DNA of 64,000 bases from DASVHS01 sp038244815 (GTDB taxonomy: Bacteria; Acidobacteriota; Thermoanaerobaculia; Gp7-AA8), in NCBI GenBank assembly GCA_038244815.1, contig JBBRTB010000006.1:130552-194551 (forward strand), written 5' to 3'. Position numbers and translations under genes: made by a program. Within the stretch, counting starts at the first letter, position 1. Every line of letters begins with the position of its first letter. Positions 32,852 to 41,319 of the stretch are shown piece by piece. Under the pieces are notes generated by a model. That model saw only the letters and a program-made list of their open reading frames with translations. It made no database searches and was not told where the DNA came from.

Positions 32852-33220
32852 ATGGTGACACCTGACCGCCGCCGCCATCAGCGTCTAAAGCTGCGGGAGC
32901 CCCTTCGAGGCGCCGCCGGTGCCGCCCGAATCTACGTTCTCGACGCATCAGTGTCCGGGATGCGCGTCGCGCATCAGGGAACCTTGCCGGCGCCGGGCGC
33001 GTACTGCCGCATCGAGCTGCCGACAGACGTCGGGACCATCAAGATCGATTGCGAAGTGGTCCGCACGGTGCCTCAGGCTCCGCCTCTCACGCAGACGGCC
33101 AAGCCGATCTTTCACAGCGGGCTGGCTGTCGTGTCGGCCGCGGATCACCAGTCCGCCGAGCGGCTGAAGTCGATGTTCGATAAGCTCCCGTCGGATCCCG
33201 ACATCAAGAATCATCACTAG
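32852..33220 (+). CDS. Single-domain PilZ protein
   Basis: 122 aa. DRRRHQRLKLREPLRG holds the RxxxR element (RRRHQR) and VLDASVSGMRVAH the DxSxxG element, so this is the best candidate c-di-GMP binder in the window. The start ATG 32852 lies 77 bp from the divergent lipoprotein start. It overlaps the convergent patatin gene by 17 bp. Confidence 0.82.
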   Translation: MVTPDRRRHQRLKLREPLRGAAGAARIYVLDASVSGMRVAHQGTLPAPGAYCRIELPTDVGTIKIDCEVVRTVPQAPPLTQTAKPIFHSGLAVVSAADHQSAERLKSMFDKLPSDPDIKNHH

Positions 33221-34130
33221 GACGGCTTGCTCCCTCCGAGCGGATTGCTCGCGAAGCTCGGCGTACGGAATGACGCCGTTTCGCGCGTGTGAACCAGCTC
33301 CGCACCATGCTGTAGTACGCGGAAGGGGCGCGCCCCTTTGCGGCGAGATCGGTCTCGGGGTGGCGTTCATCGAGCAGCACCTCGCGGGCGCGAAGAGCGC
33401 CCAGGTCGGCGATGCGCGCGAGCCGGCTCCATCGCCGCTCGACGAACCCGAGCGGCAGACGGTGACGGGGGCTGATGACCACGATGCGCTCGTCGCGCAC
33501 CAGGTGATCGATGTCGGCGGCGTTGCGGAAGATCCCTCCCTCGCTCTCGCCCTTCGACACCATGAGCACCACGGCGTCGCACCCGCGATCGAACAGAAAC
33601 TCGTAAGGCGTGCTGTCGGAGAATCCGCCGTCGCCGTAGCGCTCGCCGTCGATCCTTACCGCATGCGTGTAAAACGGTGGCAGGTAATTGCTGGCCAGCA
33701 GCACGCGGAACGGCTCCTCGGCCGCATTGAGGTCGACGATCACCGACTGACGGTCACGCAGCCTGGTGAGCGCCACGAACAGCGGAAGCGTCCCGTCCGA
33801 CCCGATCACCTGCGATCCGACGTAACGCTCGAACGCTCTCGAGTGCAGGCGCGACCATGCGAACGGCGAGTGCTCGCGAAAGAGGTTCCGGAGATCGACG
33901 GCGGGCATTCTGGAAAAGAAGCGCCAGTAAGCGCGCAGCCGCCGCCAGTTCCCGACCGCAACCGCGGCCGCGTTCCACGCTCCGCCGGAAACGCCCAGAC
34001 ACATCGCCGGCCGGACCCCCAGCGAGTACAGCGTCTCCACGACGCCGACCTGAAAGACGCAGCGCGAGGAGCCGCCGGAGAAGAGAAAACCCACTCTCCT
34101 GGCAGCGAGAAGTCTGTCGAGTTTGGGCAT
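33204..34130 (-). CDS. Patatin-like phospholipase
   Basis: 308 aa from ATG 34130 (MPKLDRLLAARRVGFLFSGG). Patatin elements: oxyanion-hole glycine region SGGSSRC, nucleophile GVSGG (GxSxG) and catalytic Asp in YGDGGFSD (DGG). It hydrolyses ester bonds of membrane lipids, or acts as an effector in some species. The frame stays open for 27 more codons upstream, but these translate the tandem-word repeat (PRDPATRDP...), so I reject that start. Confidence 0.87.
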   Translation of the reverse strand: MPKLDRLLAARRVGFLFSGGSSRCVFQVGVVETLYSLGVRPAMCLGVSGGAWNAAAVAVGNWRRLRAYWRFFSRMPAVDLRNLFREHSPFAWSRLHSRAFERYVGSQVIGSDGTLPLFVALTRLRDRQSVIVDLNAAEEPFRVLLASNYLPPFYTHAVRIDGERYGDGGFSDSTPYEFLFDRGCDAVVLMVSKGESEGGIFRNAADIDHLVRDERIVVISPRHRLPLGFVERRWSRLARIADLGALRAREVLLDERHPETDLAAKGRAPSAYYSMVRSWFTRAKRRHSVRRASRAIRSEGASRPSDDS

Positions 34131-34182
34131 GGGTGGGGGGGCGGGGTCGTCGGTCGTAGGGGACTTGTTGCCTGAGGGTTTT

Positions 34183-34250
34183 GGGTCGCGGGTCGCCGGG
34201 TCGCGGGGCATTATCGCCTGAAGGCCCCCGTGACCCGCGACCTGCGACCC
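34183..34250. repeat. Imperfect palindrome of GGGTCGC words
   Basis: Left arm 34183-34208 is built of GGGTCGC words, right arm 34226-34250 of the complementary GCGACCC/GCGACCT words. The right arm touches the stop codon of the REC-ATPase gene (34251-34253), so it may work as its terminator. Confidence 0.7.
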
Positions 34251-35153
34251 TCACGTGGTGCGTACCGTCGCCACGACCTCGTTCCCCGCGCCCCGATAAT
34301 CGAGGGAGGAGAAGCTCAGTCTCCGTGCGATGGCGATGCCGCGTCCGTGAGTATGGAACGCGCGTGAGGGGTCGATGTCCAGAAAGCGGGTCCAGTCGAA
34401 GCCGTTTCCGGAGTCGCGGATCGTGAATCGGATCAACCCGCGATCGCGCTCGAAGCGGATCTCCACGCTCTTGCCGGCATTCTCGGGCAATGCCAGGCGG
34501 CGTGACACCTCGCGTTGCCACTCTTCCTTGTCCTGCATGGCTGACTTCTCTTCATAGGTGATGCCCAGGTTGCCGTGCTCTACCGCGTTGAGGAGAAGCT
34601 CGGTGAGGCCGACGATGGCGGAGTCGGGATCGGGACAGGCGTTGGCGAGAATCGTGGCCACGTCGCGCGCCTCCTCCACCGTGCGGATCACGAAAACGGC
34701 GTTCTGCAGCATGCGCAGCGTCTTCAGGCCCTGTCGAAGCCGCGCGCGCAGATCCTTGAATTCGAAGTAGTCGTTGGCCGCGGCACGGACGACGCTGAGC
34801 AGCATCTGCGCGTCGTACGGCTTGGTGAGGTAGTACCAGGCGCCGGTGCGGATGCCTTCGATCACGTCCTTCGCCTCGGTCGCGGCGGTCTGCAGAATCA
34901 CCGGGATCATCCGCAGCCGTGGATGCTCCTTCATCCGGGCCAGGACGGTCAGGCCGTCCACGTCGGGCATGCGCCGGTCCAGGAGCACGACGTCGAAGCG
35001 GTCGGGGTTGCCCTCGAGCATCTCCAGCGCTTCCCTTCCATTCGTCGCGAATTCCGTTTTGTACCCCTCGCCGGTGAGATGCAGCTTCAGCAGCGCGCGG
35101 TCGAGCGCACTGTCGTCGACGACGAGGACATGGGTTTCCTGGAGATCGGCCAT
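34251..35153 (-). CDS. Receiver-HATPase fusion (response regulator with anti-sigma-type ATPase)
   Basis: 300 aa from ATG 35153 (MADLQETHVLVVDDSALDR). Receiver domain with phospho-acceptor Asp59 in VVLLDRRMPD and Lys in YLTKPYD, a linker helix, then a GHKL ATPase domain with N box ELLLNAVEHGNLGI and G1 RDSGNGFDW. There is no HisKA/phospho-His segment, and the ATPase looks like the RsbW/SpoIIAB or serine-kinase type. It may act in partner switching under receiver control. No anti-sigma-antagonist (STAS) gene is adjacent. A longer open frame upstream overlaps the divergent gene and is not used. Confidence 0.82.
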   Translation of the reverse strand: MADLQETHVLVVDDSALDRALLKLHLTGEGYKTEFATNGREALEMLEGNPDRFDVVLLDRRMPDVDGLTVLARMKEHPRLRMIPVILQTAATEAKDVIEGIRTGAWYYLTKPYDAQMLLSVVRAAANDYFEFKDLRARLRQGLKTLRMLQNAVFVIRTVEEARDVATILANACPDPDSAIVGLTELLLNAVEHGNLGITYEEKSAMQDKEEWQREVSRRLALPENAGKSVEIRFERDRGLIRFTIRDSGNGFDWTRFLDIDPSRAFHTHGRGIAIARRLSFSSLDYRGAGNEVVATVRTT

Positions 35154-35184
35154 CAGTGCGGAGGGAAAAAGTGTAGCGCAACGG

Positions 35185-35190
35185 CATAAT
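35185..35190 (+). promoter_or_regulatory. -10 hexamer CATAAT, 7 nt before ATG 35198
   Basis: CATAAT and a 7-nt gap to the ATG, no Shine-Dalgarno sequence. It supports ATG 35198 over ATG 35189, which overlaps the hexamer. Confidence 0.45.
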
Positions 35191-35197
35191 GCGCGGC

Positions 35198-36406
35198 ATG
35201 TCCGTCGACGAAATCCGACAAAAGTTTCCAGCGCTGGAACGTATGCATCTCGGTTTCCCGGTGGCGTATTTCGATGCACCGGGCGGGACGCAGGTCCCGG
35301 CCGGCGTGGCCGCGGCCATGACCGACTACCTGTTGCATCACAACGCCAACACGCATTGGGCCTATCCCAGCAGCGAAGAGACCGACGCCATCATTCTCTC
35401 GGCGCGCCAGGCCGCGGGCGACTTTCTGAATGCTTCCGCGGACGAGATCGTGTTCGGCAACAACATGACCACCATCACCTTTCACCTGGCCCGCGCCCTG
35501 GGCCGGACCTGGCAGAGCGGTGACGAGGTGATCGTCACCGAGCTCGATCATCACGCCAATGTCGCGCCCTGGCGCGCCCTCTCGATCGACCGCGGTGTGG
35601 TGGTGCGCACAGCCCGGATGGATGCGCGGACGGCGCAGATCGATCTCGACCACCTGCAGTCGCTGGCAGGTCCGAGGACGAAGCTCATCGCCGTCGGCGG
35701 AGCGTCGAACGCCGTCGGCACGGTCAACGATCTCGGGCGTGTCGGAGCCATCGCCCGTGGGGCCGGAGCGCTGTTCTTTGTCGACGCGGTGCATCTCGCG
35801 CCGCACGAGCTGATCGACGTGAAGGGAATCGGCTGCGACTTTCTGGCGTGCTCCTCCTACAAGTTCTATGGACCGCACGCCGGCATTCTCTTCGCGCGGC
35901 TGCCGCTTCTGCAGTCGTTGCCGTTCCCGAAGCTGGCACCGTCGCCGGACAACGCGCCGGACCGCGCCGAGACCGGGACGCAGAACCAGGAAGGAATCGC
36001 CGGCATCGGAGCCACCATCGATTTCCTGGCCTCGATCGGCGGCGGGTCGGGGAGCCGCCGCGAGCGCCTGACCCGCGCCTACGCCAGCCTGCATAATGAA
36101 GGTCAGCGGCTGGTCTCGATGCTGTGGAGCGAGCTCTCGAGCATGCCGCGCGTCCGTTTGTACGGGCCGGATCCGGCGCAGCCGCGGACCCCGACCATCG
36201 GCTTCACGGTCGAGGGCATGAGCGCGGAAGCAATCGTGCGCGCGCTGGTCGAGCGCGGACTCTTCCTGAGCCACGGCGACTTCTATGCCCAGACCGTCAT
36301 CGAGCGTCTCGGCGTCGAGGCGCTCGTGCGCGCCGGCTGCGCCTGCTACACGACCACCGAGGAAGTGGAGCGCCTGATCGGCGGGGTGCGGCGCCTGGCC
36401 GGCTAG
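35198..36406 (+). CDS. Cysteine desulfurase-like class V aminotransferase
   Basis: 402 aa. PLP enzyme of the NifS/SufS/CsdA superfamily. FDAPGGTQVP at the N-terminus, ELDHHANVAPW, VDAVHLAPHELIDV and the PLP lysine in CSSYKFYGPH are all present. A mobile-loop active-site Cys is not obvious in the usual place, so desulfurase activity is uncertain; such proteins are often annotated cysteine desulfurase-like. No Fe-S assembly gene is adjacent. The last 4 bp overlap the convergent small gene. Confidence 0.85.
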   Translation: MSVDEIRQKFPALERMHLGFPVAYFDAPGGTQVPAGVAAAMTDYLLHHNANTHWAYPSSEETDAIILSARQAAGDFLNASADEIVFGNNMTTITFHLARALGRTWQSGDEVIVTELDHHANVAPWRALSIDRGVVVRTARMDARTAQIDLDHLQSLAGPRTKLIAVGGASNAVGTVNDLGRVGAIARGAGALFFVDAVHLAPHELIDVKGIGCDFLACSSYKFYGPHAGILFARLPLLQSLPFPKLAPSPDNAPDRAETGTQNQEGIAGIGATIDFLASIGGGSGSRRERLTRAYASLHNEGQRLVSMLWSELSSMPRVRLYGPDPAQPRTPTIGFTVEGMSAEAIVRALVERGLFLSHGDFYAQTVIERLGVEALVRAGCACYTTTEEVERLIGGVRRLAG

Positions 36407-36639
36407 CGATTCCGAGCCACGTTCGCGACCGCCACTCGCAACCGCTTGAGCACAGAATTGGTCATGCGGCGGCGAGTGAGCGTGTCGACGAACTCGCTGA
36501 TCGTCGAGCGCGAGGGGCGCGGATTCGACCGCACCTCCCGGGCCCGAAGGATCGAGGACTGCACCTCATGGAAGATCGACTCACTCGAGGTGGATCCGAG
36601 CAAACGTCCAACCGCGGTCTCGATCTCTTTGCGTGTCAT
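36403..36639 (-). CDS. Small basic protein of unknown function
   Basis: 78 aa if started at ATG 36639 (MTRKEIETAVGRLLG). Helical, Ser/Arg-rich, with no motif I recognise. TACCTT lies 7 nt before the ATG, resembling the leaderless arrangement; no Shine-Dalgarno sequence. The frame is open for ten more codons upstream. It overlaps the convergent class V aminotransferase gene by 4 bp. Coding status is likely but not certain. Confidence 0.5.
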   Translation of the reverse strand: MTRKEIETAVGRLLGSTSSESIFHEVQSSILRAREVRSNPRPSRSTISEFVDTLTRRRMTNSVLKRLRVAVANVARNR

Positions 36640-36717
36640 GGAGGCTAAGGTAGAGACCTTTGCGCCCAAGCGGTAGGTAGAGAACCGAAAACCTAACTAC
36701 GGTCTATATCGAATGGT

Positions 36718-37920
36718 TTACCACACACGCGCGCGCTGACGCGGGCGTGAAGGCGGCGCAACACGCGTGGTGGCGGCGGCCGTGCCCTGCGAGAAACCGT
36801 CGACGTGCCGGCGCTCGATGCGTTTGCCGATCATCTTCTCGAGGTCGCGGACATACGGCCCGTCCTCGAGCGTGACGAAGCTGATGGCATCGCCGATGGC
36901 CTCGGCCCGTCCCGTCCTTCCGATCCGGTGCACGTAATCCTCGGGATGCATCGGAAAGTCGAAGTTCACGACGTGAGAGATGCCTTCCACGTCGATGCCG
37001 CGGGCGGCGATGTCGGTGGCAACGAGCACGCGCACGTGACCCTTGCGGAACGAGTCGAGCGCTTTGATGCGCTGGCTTTGCGACCGGTTCGAGTGCAGCG
37101 CCGCGGTGTCGAAGCCGGCGTTGGTGAGCTTGCGGGCGATCTTGTCGGCGCCGTGTTTTGTGCGGGAGAAGACCAGAACGGAGTCGAGGGACTGGTCGCG
37201 GAGCAGGTGCAGAAGCAGATCGACCTTGTGCTCGCGGGCCACCGGAATCAGGAACTGCGTCACGGTTTCCGCGGGATTGGCGCGCCGGCCGATCTCGACG
37301 ATCTTCGGATTGCGTTGCATTTCCTTCGTGATCTGCTCGATCTCACGCGACAGCGTGGCCGAGAAGAGCAGGGTCTGGCGATCGCGCGGCACTTCTTTCA
37401 GGATGCGGCGCATCTGCGGCAGGAAGCCCATATCGAGCATGCGGTCCGCCTCGTCGAGGACGAGGAACTGGATGTTGCGCAGCGAGACGTGACGGTTCTG
37501 CATGAGATCGAGGAGGCGCCCGGGAGTGGCCACGACGATCTCGACGCCGCGGCGCAGCGCGTCGATCTGCGGCTTCTCGTTCACGCCGCCGAATACGGTG
37601 GCGCAGCGAACGCGCATGTGTTTGGCGAAACCGCGGATGGCTTCATCGATCTGTGCAGCCAGTTCGCGCGTCGGCGCGAGGATGAGTGCGACCGGCTTCG
37701 GCCCTTCCAGTTTCTTGCTGAGGATGAGCTCGAGCAGAGGAAGAGCAAATGCAGCGGTCTTGCCGGTGCCTGTCTGGGCGATTCCGATGAGGTCATGGCG
37801 CTCCATGACGTGAGGGATGGCGGTGTGCTGGATGGGCGTCGGGACCGTGTAACCGGCTTCTTCGACAGCGTGGAGAAGTTTCGGACCGAGTCCGAGCGTG
37901 CGAAATGTAGTTTCGTTCAT
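36718..37920 (-). CDS. rhlE: RhlE-type DEAD-box RNA helicase
   Basis: 400 aa from ATG 37920 (MNETTFRTLGLGPKLLHAVE). Motifs: PTPIQHTAIP, AQTGTGKTAAF, PTRELA, TPGRLLD, DEAD, SAT, VATDIAARGIDVEG and HRIGRTGRAE, with a short basic C-terminal tail as in RhlE. A cold or stress RNA helicase role is expected. It is distinct from the longer deaD gene at 6.5 kb, which carries a DbpA domain. Confidence 0.93.
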   Translation of the reverse strand: MNETTFRTLGLGPKLLHAVEEAGYTVPTPIQHTAIPHVMERHDLIGIAQTGTGKTAAFALPLLELILSKKLEGPKPVALILAPTRELAAQIDEAIRGFAKHMRVRCATVFGGVNEKPQIDALRRGVEIVVATPGRLLDLMQNRHVSLRNIQFLVLDEADRMLDMGFLPQMRRILKEVPRDRQTLLFSATLSREIEQITKEMQRNPKIVEIGRRANPAETVTQFLIPVAREHKVDLLLHLLRDQSLDSVLVFSRTKHGADKIARKLTNAGFDTAALHSNRSQSQRIKALDSFRKGHVRVLVATDIAARGIDVEGISHVVNFDFPMHPEDYVHRIGRTGRAEAIGDAISFVTLEDGPYVRDLEKMIGKRIERRHVDGFSQGTAAATTRVAPPSRPRQRARVW

Positions 37921-38011
37921 AGTTTTTACTGCCGGCACTGTCGGGGATTTCAGTCGCGAGAACCGCGACAGCAGAGGCGTGTGGTTGGCCAGAACGCTGA
38001 TGGGGTTGAAG

Positions 38012-39160
38012 TTATTCTCGCGTCATCACAAACAGGGCGATCAGTCCGATGACCGCGAAGGCCGCACCGCTCGCGCAGACGAGCATCCAGCCGCCGTGTT
38101 GCACAGACAAACCGGCCACCGCGGAGCCGATGGCGCCGCCGACGAAGAACGCCACCATATACACCGCGTTCACTCGATTCCGCAGCGAGGGATCGAGGGC
38201 CATGATCTGCGATTGATTCGTGACGTGGCTGCCCTGTGAGCCCGCATCGAGCAGCACCACGGAGATGGCCAGCAGGAGCAGTGACGAGCCGCTGACCGCC
38301 ATGAGTGCGAAGGCAATCACCATGAGGGCCAGCGAGCTGCCGTTCATGATCCGCGGGCCGTATCGATCGGTGATACGGCCGGCGATCGGCGCGACCAGCG
38401 CTCCGGTCACTCCGATGAGCCCGAACGCTCCGACCGTCTGCGGCCCGTATTCGGGTGACAGCCGGGCCAGGTGAAACGCCAGGCTCGTCCAGAAGACGCT
38501 GAAGGCGCCAAAGCCGCACGCGCCGATGATGGCGTGACGGCGAAGCACGGGCTCGCGGCGCGTGATCTCCAGGAGGGAACGGATCAGATGGCGATAGCGG
38601 ATCGCCACTTCCGGCGGCTCGAGCGGCAAGGCGGCGTACAGCACGATGGCCAGAACCGCCATTCCGGCCGCGGCCACGAGATACATGGAACGCCAGCCGA
38701 TCCATGCAGCCGCGTATCCGCTCACGGATCGCGACAGGATCACGCCGATCAGCAATCCGCTCATCACACTGCCGATGACCCGCCCCCGGCTCTCCTCGGG
38801 TGCAAGCTGCGCGGCGTAGGGGATGACCAGCTGCGGCACGATAGTGACGGCGCCGAGCAGGAAGCTGCTGATGATGAGCAGGACGAGAGTCGGGGAGCTC
38901 GCTACGAACAGCAGCGCGCCCACGATGACCGCGGTGATCGTCACGATCAGTTTCCGCCGCTCGATCGAGTCGCCGAGCGGCACGAGCAGCAACAGCCCGA
39001 TGGCGTAGCCGAGCTGCGTGGCCGTCGAGACGATGCTGGCGGCGCCCGCGCCCACGTGAAACTCCGTGGCCATCCGAGCCAGCAGCGGCTGGCTGTAGTA
39101 GAGGTTGGCGACGGTGGCGCCGCCAGCGAACGAGAGAAGAAAAACGAGCTTGCGGCTAAT
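38012..39160 (-). CDS. MFS transporter, apparent ATT start
   Basis: 382 aa, twelve hydrophobic helices. The start FLLSFAGGATVANLYYSQPL and the loop LGDSIERRKLI (MFS motif A region) are typical of drug-efflux MFS proteins of the YfcJ/MdfA-like type. In frame there is no ATG, GTG or TTG between the kinase C-terminus and residue 26, which is already past helix 1; an ATT (39160-39158) directly overlaps the kinase stop (ATTAG) and gives ISRKLVF where homologs have MSRKLVF-type starts. Third gene of the MshEN-kinase-MFS operon. The substrate is unknown. Confidence 0.8.
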   Translation of the reverse strand: MSRKLVFLLSFAGGATVANLYYSQPLLARMATEFHVGAGAASIVSTATQLGYAIGLLLLVPLGDSIERRKLIVTITAVIVGALLFVASSPTLVLLIISSFLLGAVTIVPQLVIPYAAQLAPEESRGRVIGSVMSGLLIGVILSRSVSGYAAAWIGWRSMYLVAAAGMAVLAIVLYAALPLEPPEVAIRYRHLIRSLLEITRREPVLRRHAIIGACGFGAFSVFWTSLAFHLARLSPEYGPQTVGAFGLIGVTGALVAPIAGRITDRYGPRIMNGSSLALMVIAFALMAVSGSSLLLLAISVVLLDAGSQGSHVTNQSQIMALDPSLRNRVNAVYMVAFFVGGAIGSAVAGLSVQHGGWMLVCASGAAFAVIGLIALFVMTRE

Positions 39161-40409
39161 GCTTGAACACTTTCTTGATGCGGTTGAGCAACTCGGAGGG
39201 GGAGATGTCTTCGTCGTCGCGGGAACGGCGAGGACGCTTCGGTTGCGCAGCCGGTGGTTTGCCGTCCTGACGGGCCAGGGCTTCGCGTGCGCGGTCGCGT
39301 CCGTCGATGGCCGGACTGCTGGCCGGGTATTTGGCGAGGTATGCGTTGAAACGGTCGAGCGCTTCCTGATAGCGGGCGGCCTGCAATGACGACTCGGCGC
39401 GATCGAGCTCGCGGGTCTTGTCGGCGAATTCCTGAAGCTTGTCCGGCGTGATCCGGACCGTGGGACGCGCGGCACGACGCGTGGCGAAGAGCACGCCCGC
39501 GAGTGCGAGGATGACGATGATCAGCGCTGCGGCAATTCCCGCATAGCGCTGTTTCTCAACGGGACTGGGAGGCGCCGGTAAGGCGGTCCCGCGCAGAGCG
39601 CCGGCCGCCTCGCCCGCGGTCGGACGCAACTGAGGATCCTTCTCGACCATGCGCGCGATGACGTCGCCCACCTGACGGGGTACCGCCGGGTTCTGATCCG
39701 ACGCGTGCGGCACCGGGGCGCGCAGGATGTTATGCAGTGTTCCCGTCAGATCGGAGGCGGCGAATGGTTTGATCCCCGTCAGCATCTCGAACAGCATGAC
39801 GCCGGCGGAGAAGATGTCCGCCTTCGGCGTGAGCGTCTGTCCCAGGACCTGCTCCGGCGCCATGTAGTTCGGCGTGCCCATGAGCGTGCCCGCGGCAGTC
39901 AGCGATGAATTCCGCGGCCGGGCGATCCCGAAGTCGGCGATCTTTGCCACCCCATCCGCCGTAATGAGGACGTTGGCCGGCTTGATGTCCCTGTGCACGA
40001 TGCCCGTGGCATGGGCATGGGCCAGACCGCGCAGCACGTCTTCGATGATTCGCGTCGCCGTAGCCGGCGGCAGCGGCTTTTCGAGATCGAGGAGCGATGG
40101 CCCGTCGACGTACTCCATGGCCAGATACGAGATCCGCTCGTCCTTGTAGCCGGCCTCGTAGAGCGCGACGATGTTCGGGTGCGACAGCGAGCCGCTCAGC
40201 TCCGCTTCGCGCTGAAGACGGACGCGGACGTCTGCCGGCGCGGTGGAATCGTCGGCCTGCCGCGCCGCGCGCGAGATCGTCTTGAGCGCCACGCGCCGTC
40301 CGATCCGCCGGTCCTTGGCCAGATACACCGTTCCCATCGCCCCACGGCCGAGGACGCGCTCGACCTCGTAGTGACCGAACGTGCCGTCTGGAATGGAAGA
40401 GGAGGCCAT
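39156..40409 (-). CDS. Membrane Ser/Thr protein kinase
   Basis: 417 aa. Hanks-type kinase: glycine loop LGRGAMGTVYLA, VALK lysine, HRDIKPANVLI catalytic loop, DFG in IADFGIARP, APEQ. After the kinase domain (about 270 aa) comes a transmembrane helix (IAAALIIVILALAGVLFA) and an extracytoplasmic region with a short TPR-like stretch (ESSLQAARYQEALDRFNAYL). It overlaps the upstream MshEN gene by 1 bp (TGATG) and the downstream transporter by up to 5 bp, so the three are a tightly coupled operon. Confidence 0.92.
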   Translation of the reverse strand: MASSSIPDGTFGHYEVERVLGRGAMGTVYLAKDRRIGRRVALKTISRAARQADDSTAPADVRVRLQREAELSGSLSHPNIVALYEAGYKDERISYLAMEYVDGPSLLDLEKPLPPATATRIIEDVLRGLAHAHATGIVHRDIKPANVLITADGVAKIADFGIARPRNSSLTAAGTLMGTPNYMAPEQVLGQTLTPKADIFSAGVMLFEMLTGIKPFAASDLTGTLHNILRAPVPHASDQNPAVPRQVGDVIARMVEKDPQLRPTAGEAAGALRGTALPAPPSPVEKQRYAGIAAALIIVILALAGVLFATRRAARPTVRITPDKLQEFADKTRELDRAESSLQAARYQEALDRFNAYLAKYPASSPAIDGRDRAREALARQDGKPPAAQPKRPRRSRDDEDISPSELLNRIKKVFKH

Positions 40410-41200
40410 CAGGTGCGGTTGAGAACGCGGGCCAGCGTGGCGTCGATGGCATCGATCCGGCGCTGCAGGGCTTCGATGGCATGCACGAGGTCGCGGAGAT
40501 GGCGCTCGATCCTGTCGAGCTGCGTCTCTTCAACTGCCTGCGGTCTGGCTTGTTCCGGAATCGGGTTCGTATCCTCTTCTTCTTCCTCTTCGGTTGTCAC
40601 GCGGGGTGAGGGAAGAACGCGCGTCTCGGATCCGAGGCTGTCGTTCGCGTTGCCGTAGGCGAACTCGAGGCTGTGATGGCGCAGCAGCGTGTCGTCGCCG
40701 AACGCGAAGGGTTCCTCGAGCGGCGCGGCAATCGTCGCCGAGGGATCGAACTTCTTCTCAGGCCTGGGATAGAAGCGATCGACCATCTCCGCGAGCTGGC
40801 CGCGCAGGGCGATCACCGGATGAATCTTCATTCCGGTGGCTTCATGGATTGCGGCGACGGATTCATGGTCGAGCGGGTCGACGACAGCGACGGTCATCTC
40901 GTCCGCGTCGACGTCGATCGGCACGACCTGGAGGCTGCGCGCCAGCTCCTGGGGCACGTGACTGATGATGTCGGATACGACGTCCGGACGGAGAGGATCG
41001 ACGATCGGGAGATGGGTCACGCCCGCGATCCACTCCGCGAACTGGCGGTCGGTCACAAAGCCCAGGTCGATGATGGCGTGGGCAAGCGGAGTCTTCCGCA
41101 ACTCGGCATCGCGTCTGGCGACATCGAGCTGCGGCTGCGAGATCAATTTCGTATGGATGAGCTGATCTTCGAGCGATTGCTGCATCTGCACGACAAACAT
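40409..41200 (-). CDS. MshEN (GspE N-terminal) domain protein with coiled-coil tail
   Basis: 263 aa. LISQPQLDVARRDAELRKTP, IIDLGFVTDRQFAEWIAGVT and the following AVVDPLDHESVAAIHEATG match the N-terminal MshEN/T2SSE_N domain of pilus and secretion ATPases, which in some proteins binds c-di-GMP. The ATPase domain itself is absent. A low-complexity Glu run (TEEEEEEDTN) leads to a C-terminal coiled coil (IERHLRDLVHAIEALQRRID). ATG 41185 is an alternative start. First gene of the kinase operon, so it may be an adaptor or substrate of the kinase (inference). Confidence 0.75.
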   Translation of the reverse strand: MFVVQMQQSLEDQLIHTKLISQPQLDVARRDAELRKTPLAHAIIDLGFVTDRQFAEWIAGVTHLPIVDPLRPDVVSDIISHVPQELARSLQVVPIDVDADEMTVAVVDPLDHESVAAIHEATGMKIHPVIALRGQLAEMVDRFYPRPEKKFDPSATIAAPLEEPFAFGDDTLLRHHSLEFAYGNANDSLGSETRVLPSPRVTTEEEEEEDTNPIPEQARPQAVEETQLDRIERHLRDLVHAIEALQRRIDAIDATLARVLNRT

Positions 41201-41224
41201 ACTTCAGGAAGCATGCTAAGAATA

Positions 41225-41315
41225 GTGCTGGGTGCTGGGTGCTGGGTGCTGGGTGGCTCGGTGCTCGGTACTCGGTGAAGGCTCCTCGGAGCACCCAGCA
41301 CCCAGCACCCAGCAC
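41225..41315. repeat. Palindrome of GTGCTGG words (26-bp perfect arms)
   Basis: Left arm 41225-41250 and right arm 41290-41315 are perfect reverse complements made of tandem GGGTGCT words; the 39-bp loop holds further GGTGCTC/GGTACTC words. The right arm begins 4 bp past the ABC-F stop codon (minus strand), so it could terminate that transcript. Confidence 0.8.
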
Positions 41316-41319
41316 CGAT

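Noticed and set aside
34131..34211. Longer start for the patatin gene
   Set aside because: The extra residues are a translation of the tandem-word repeat (Pro/Asp/Arg runs); ATG 34130 begins where the fold begins.
41225..41315. CRISPR-like array
   Set aside because: Units are 6-8 bp words in two mirror-image arms with no unique spacers, and no cas genes are present.
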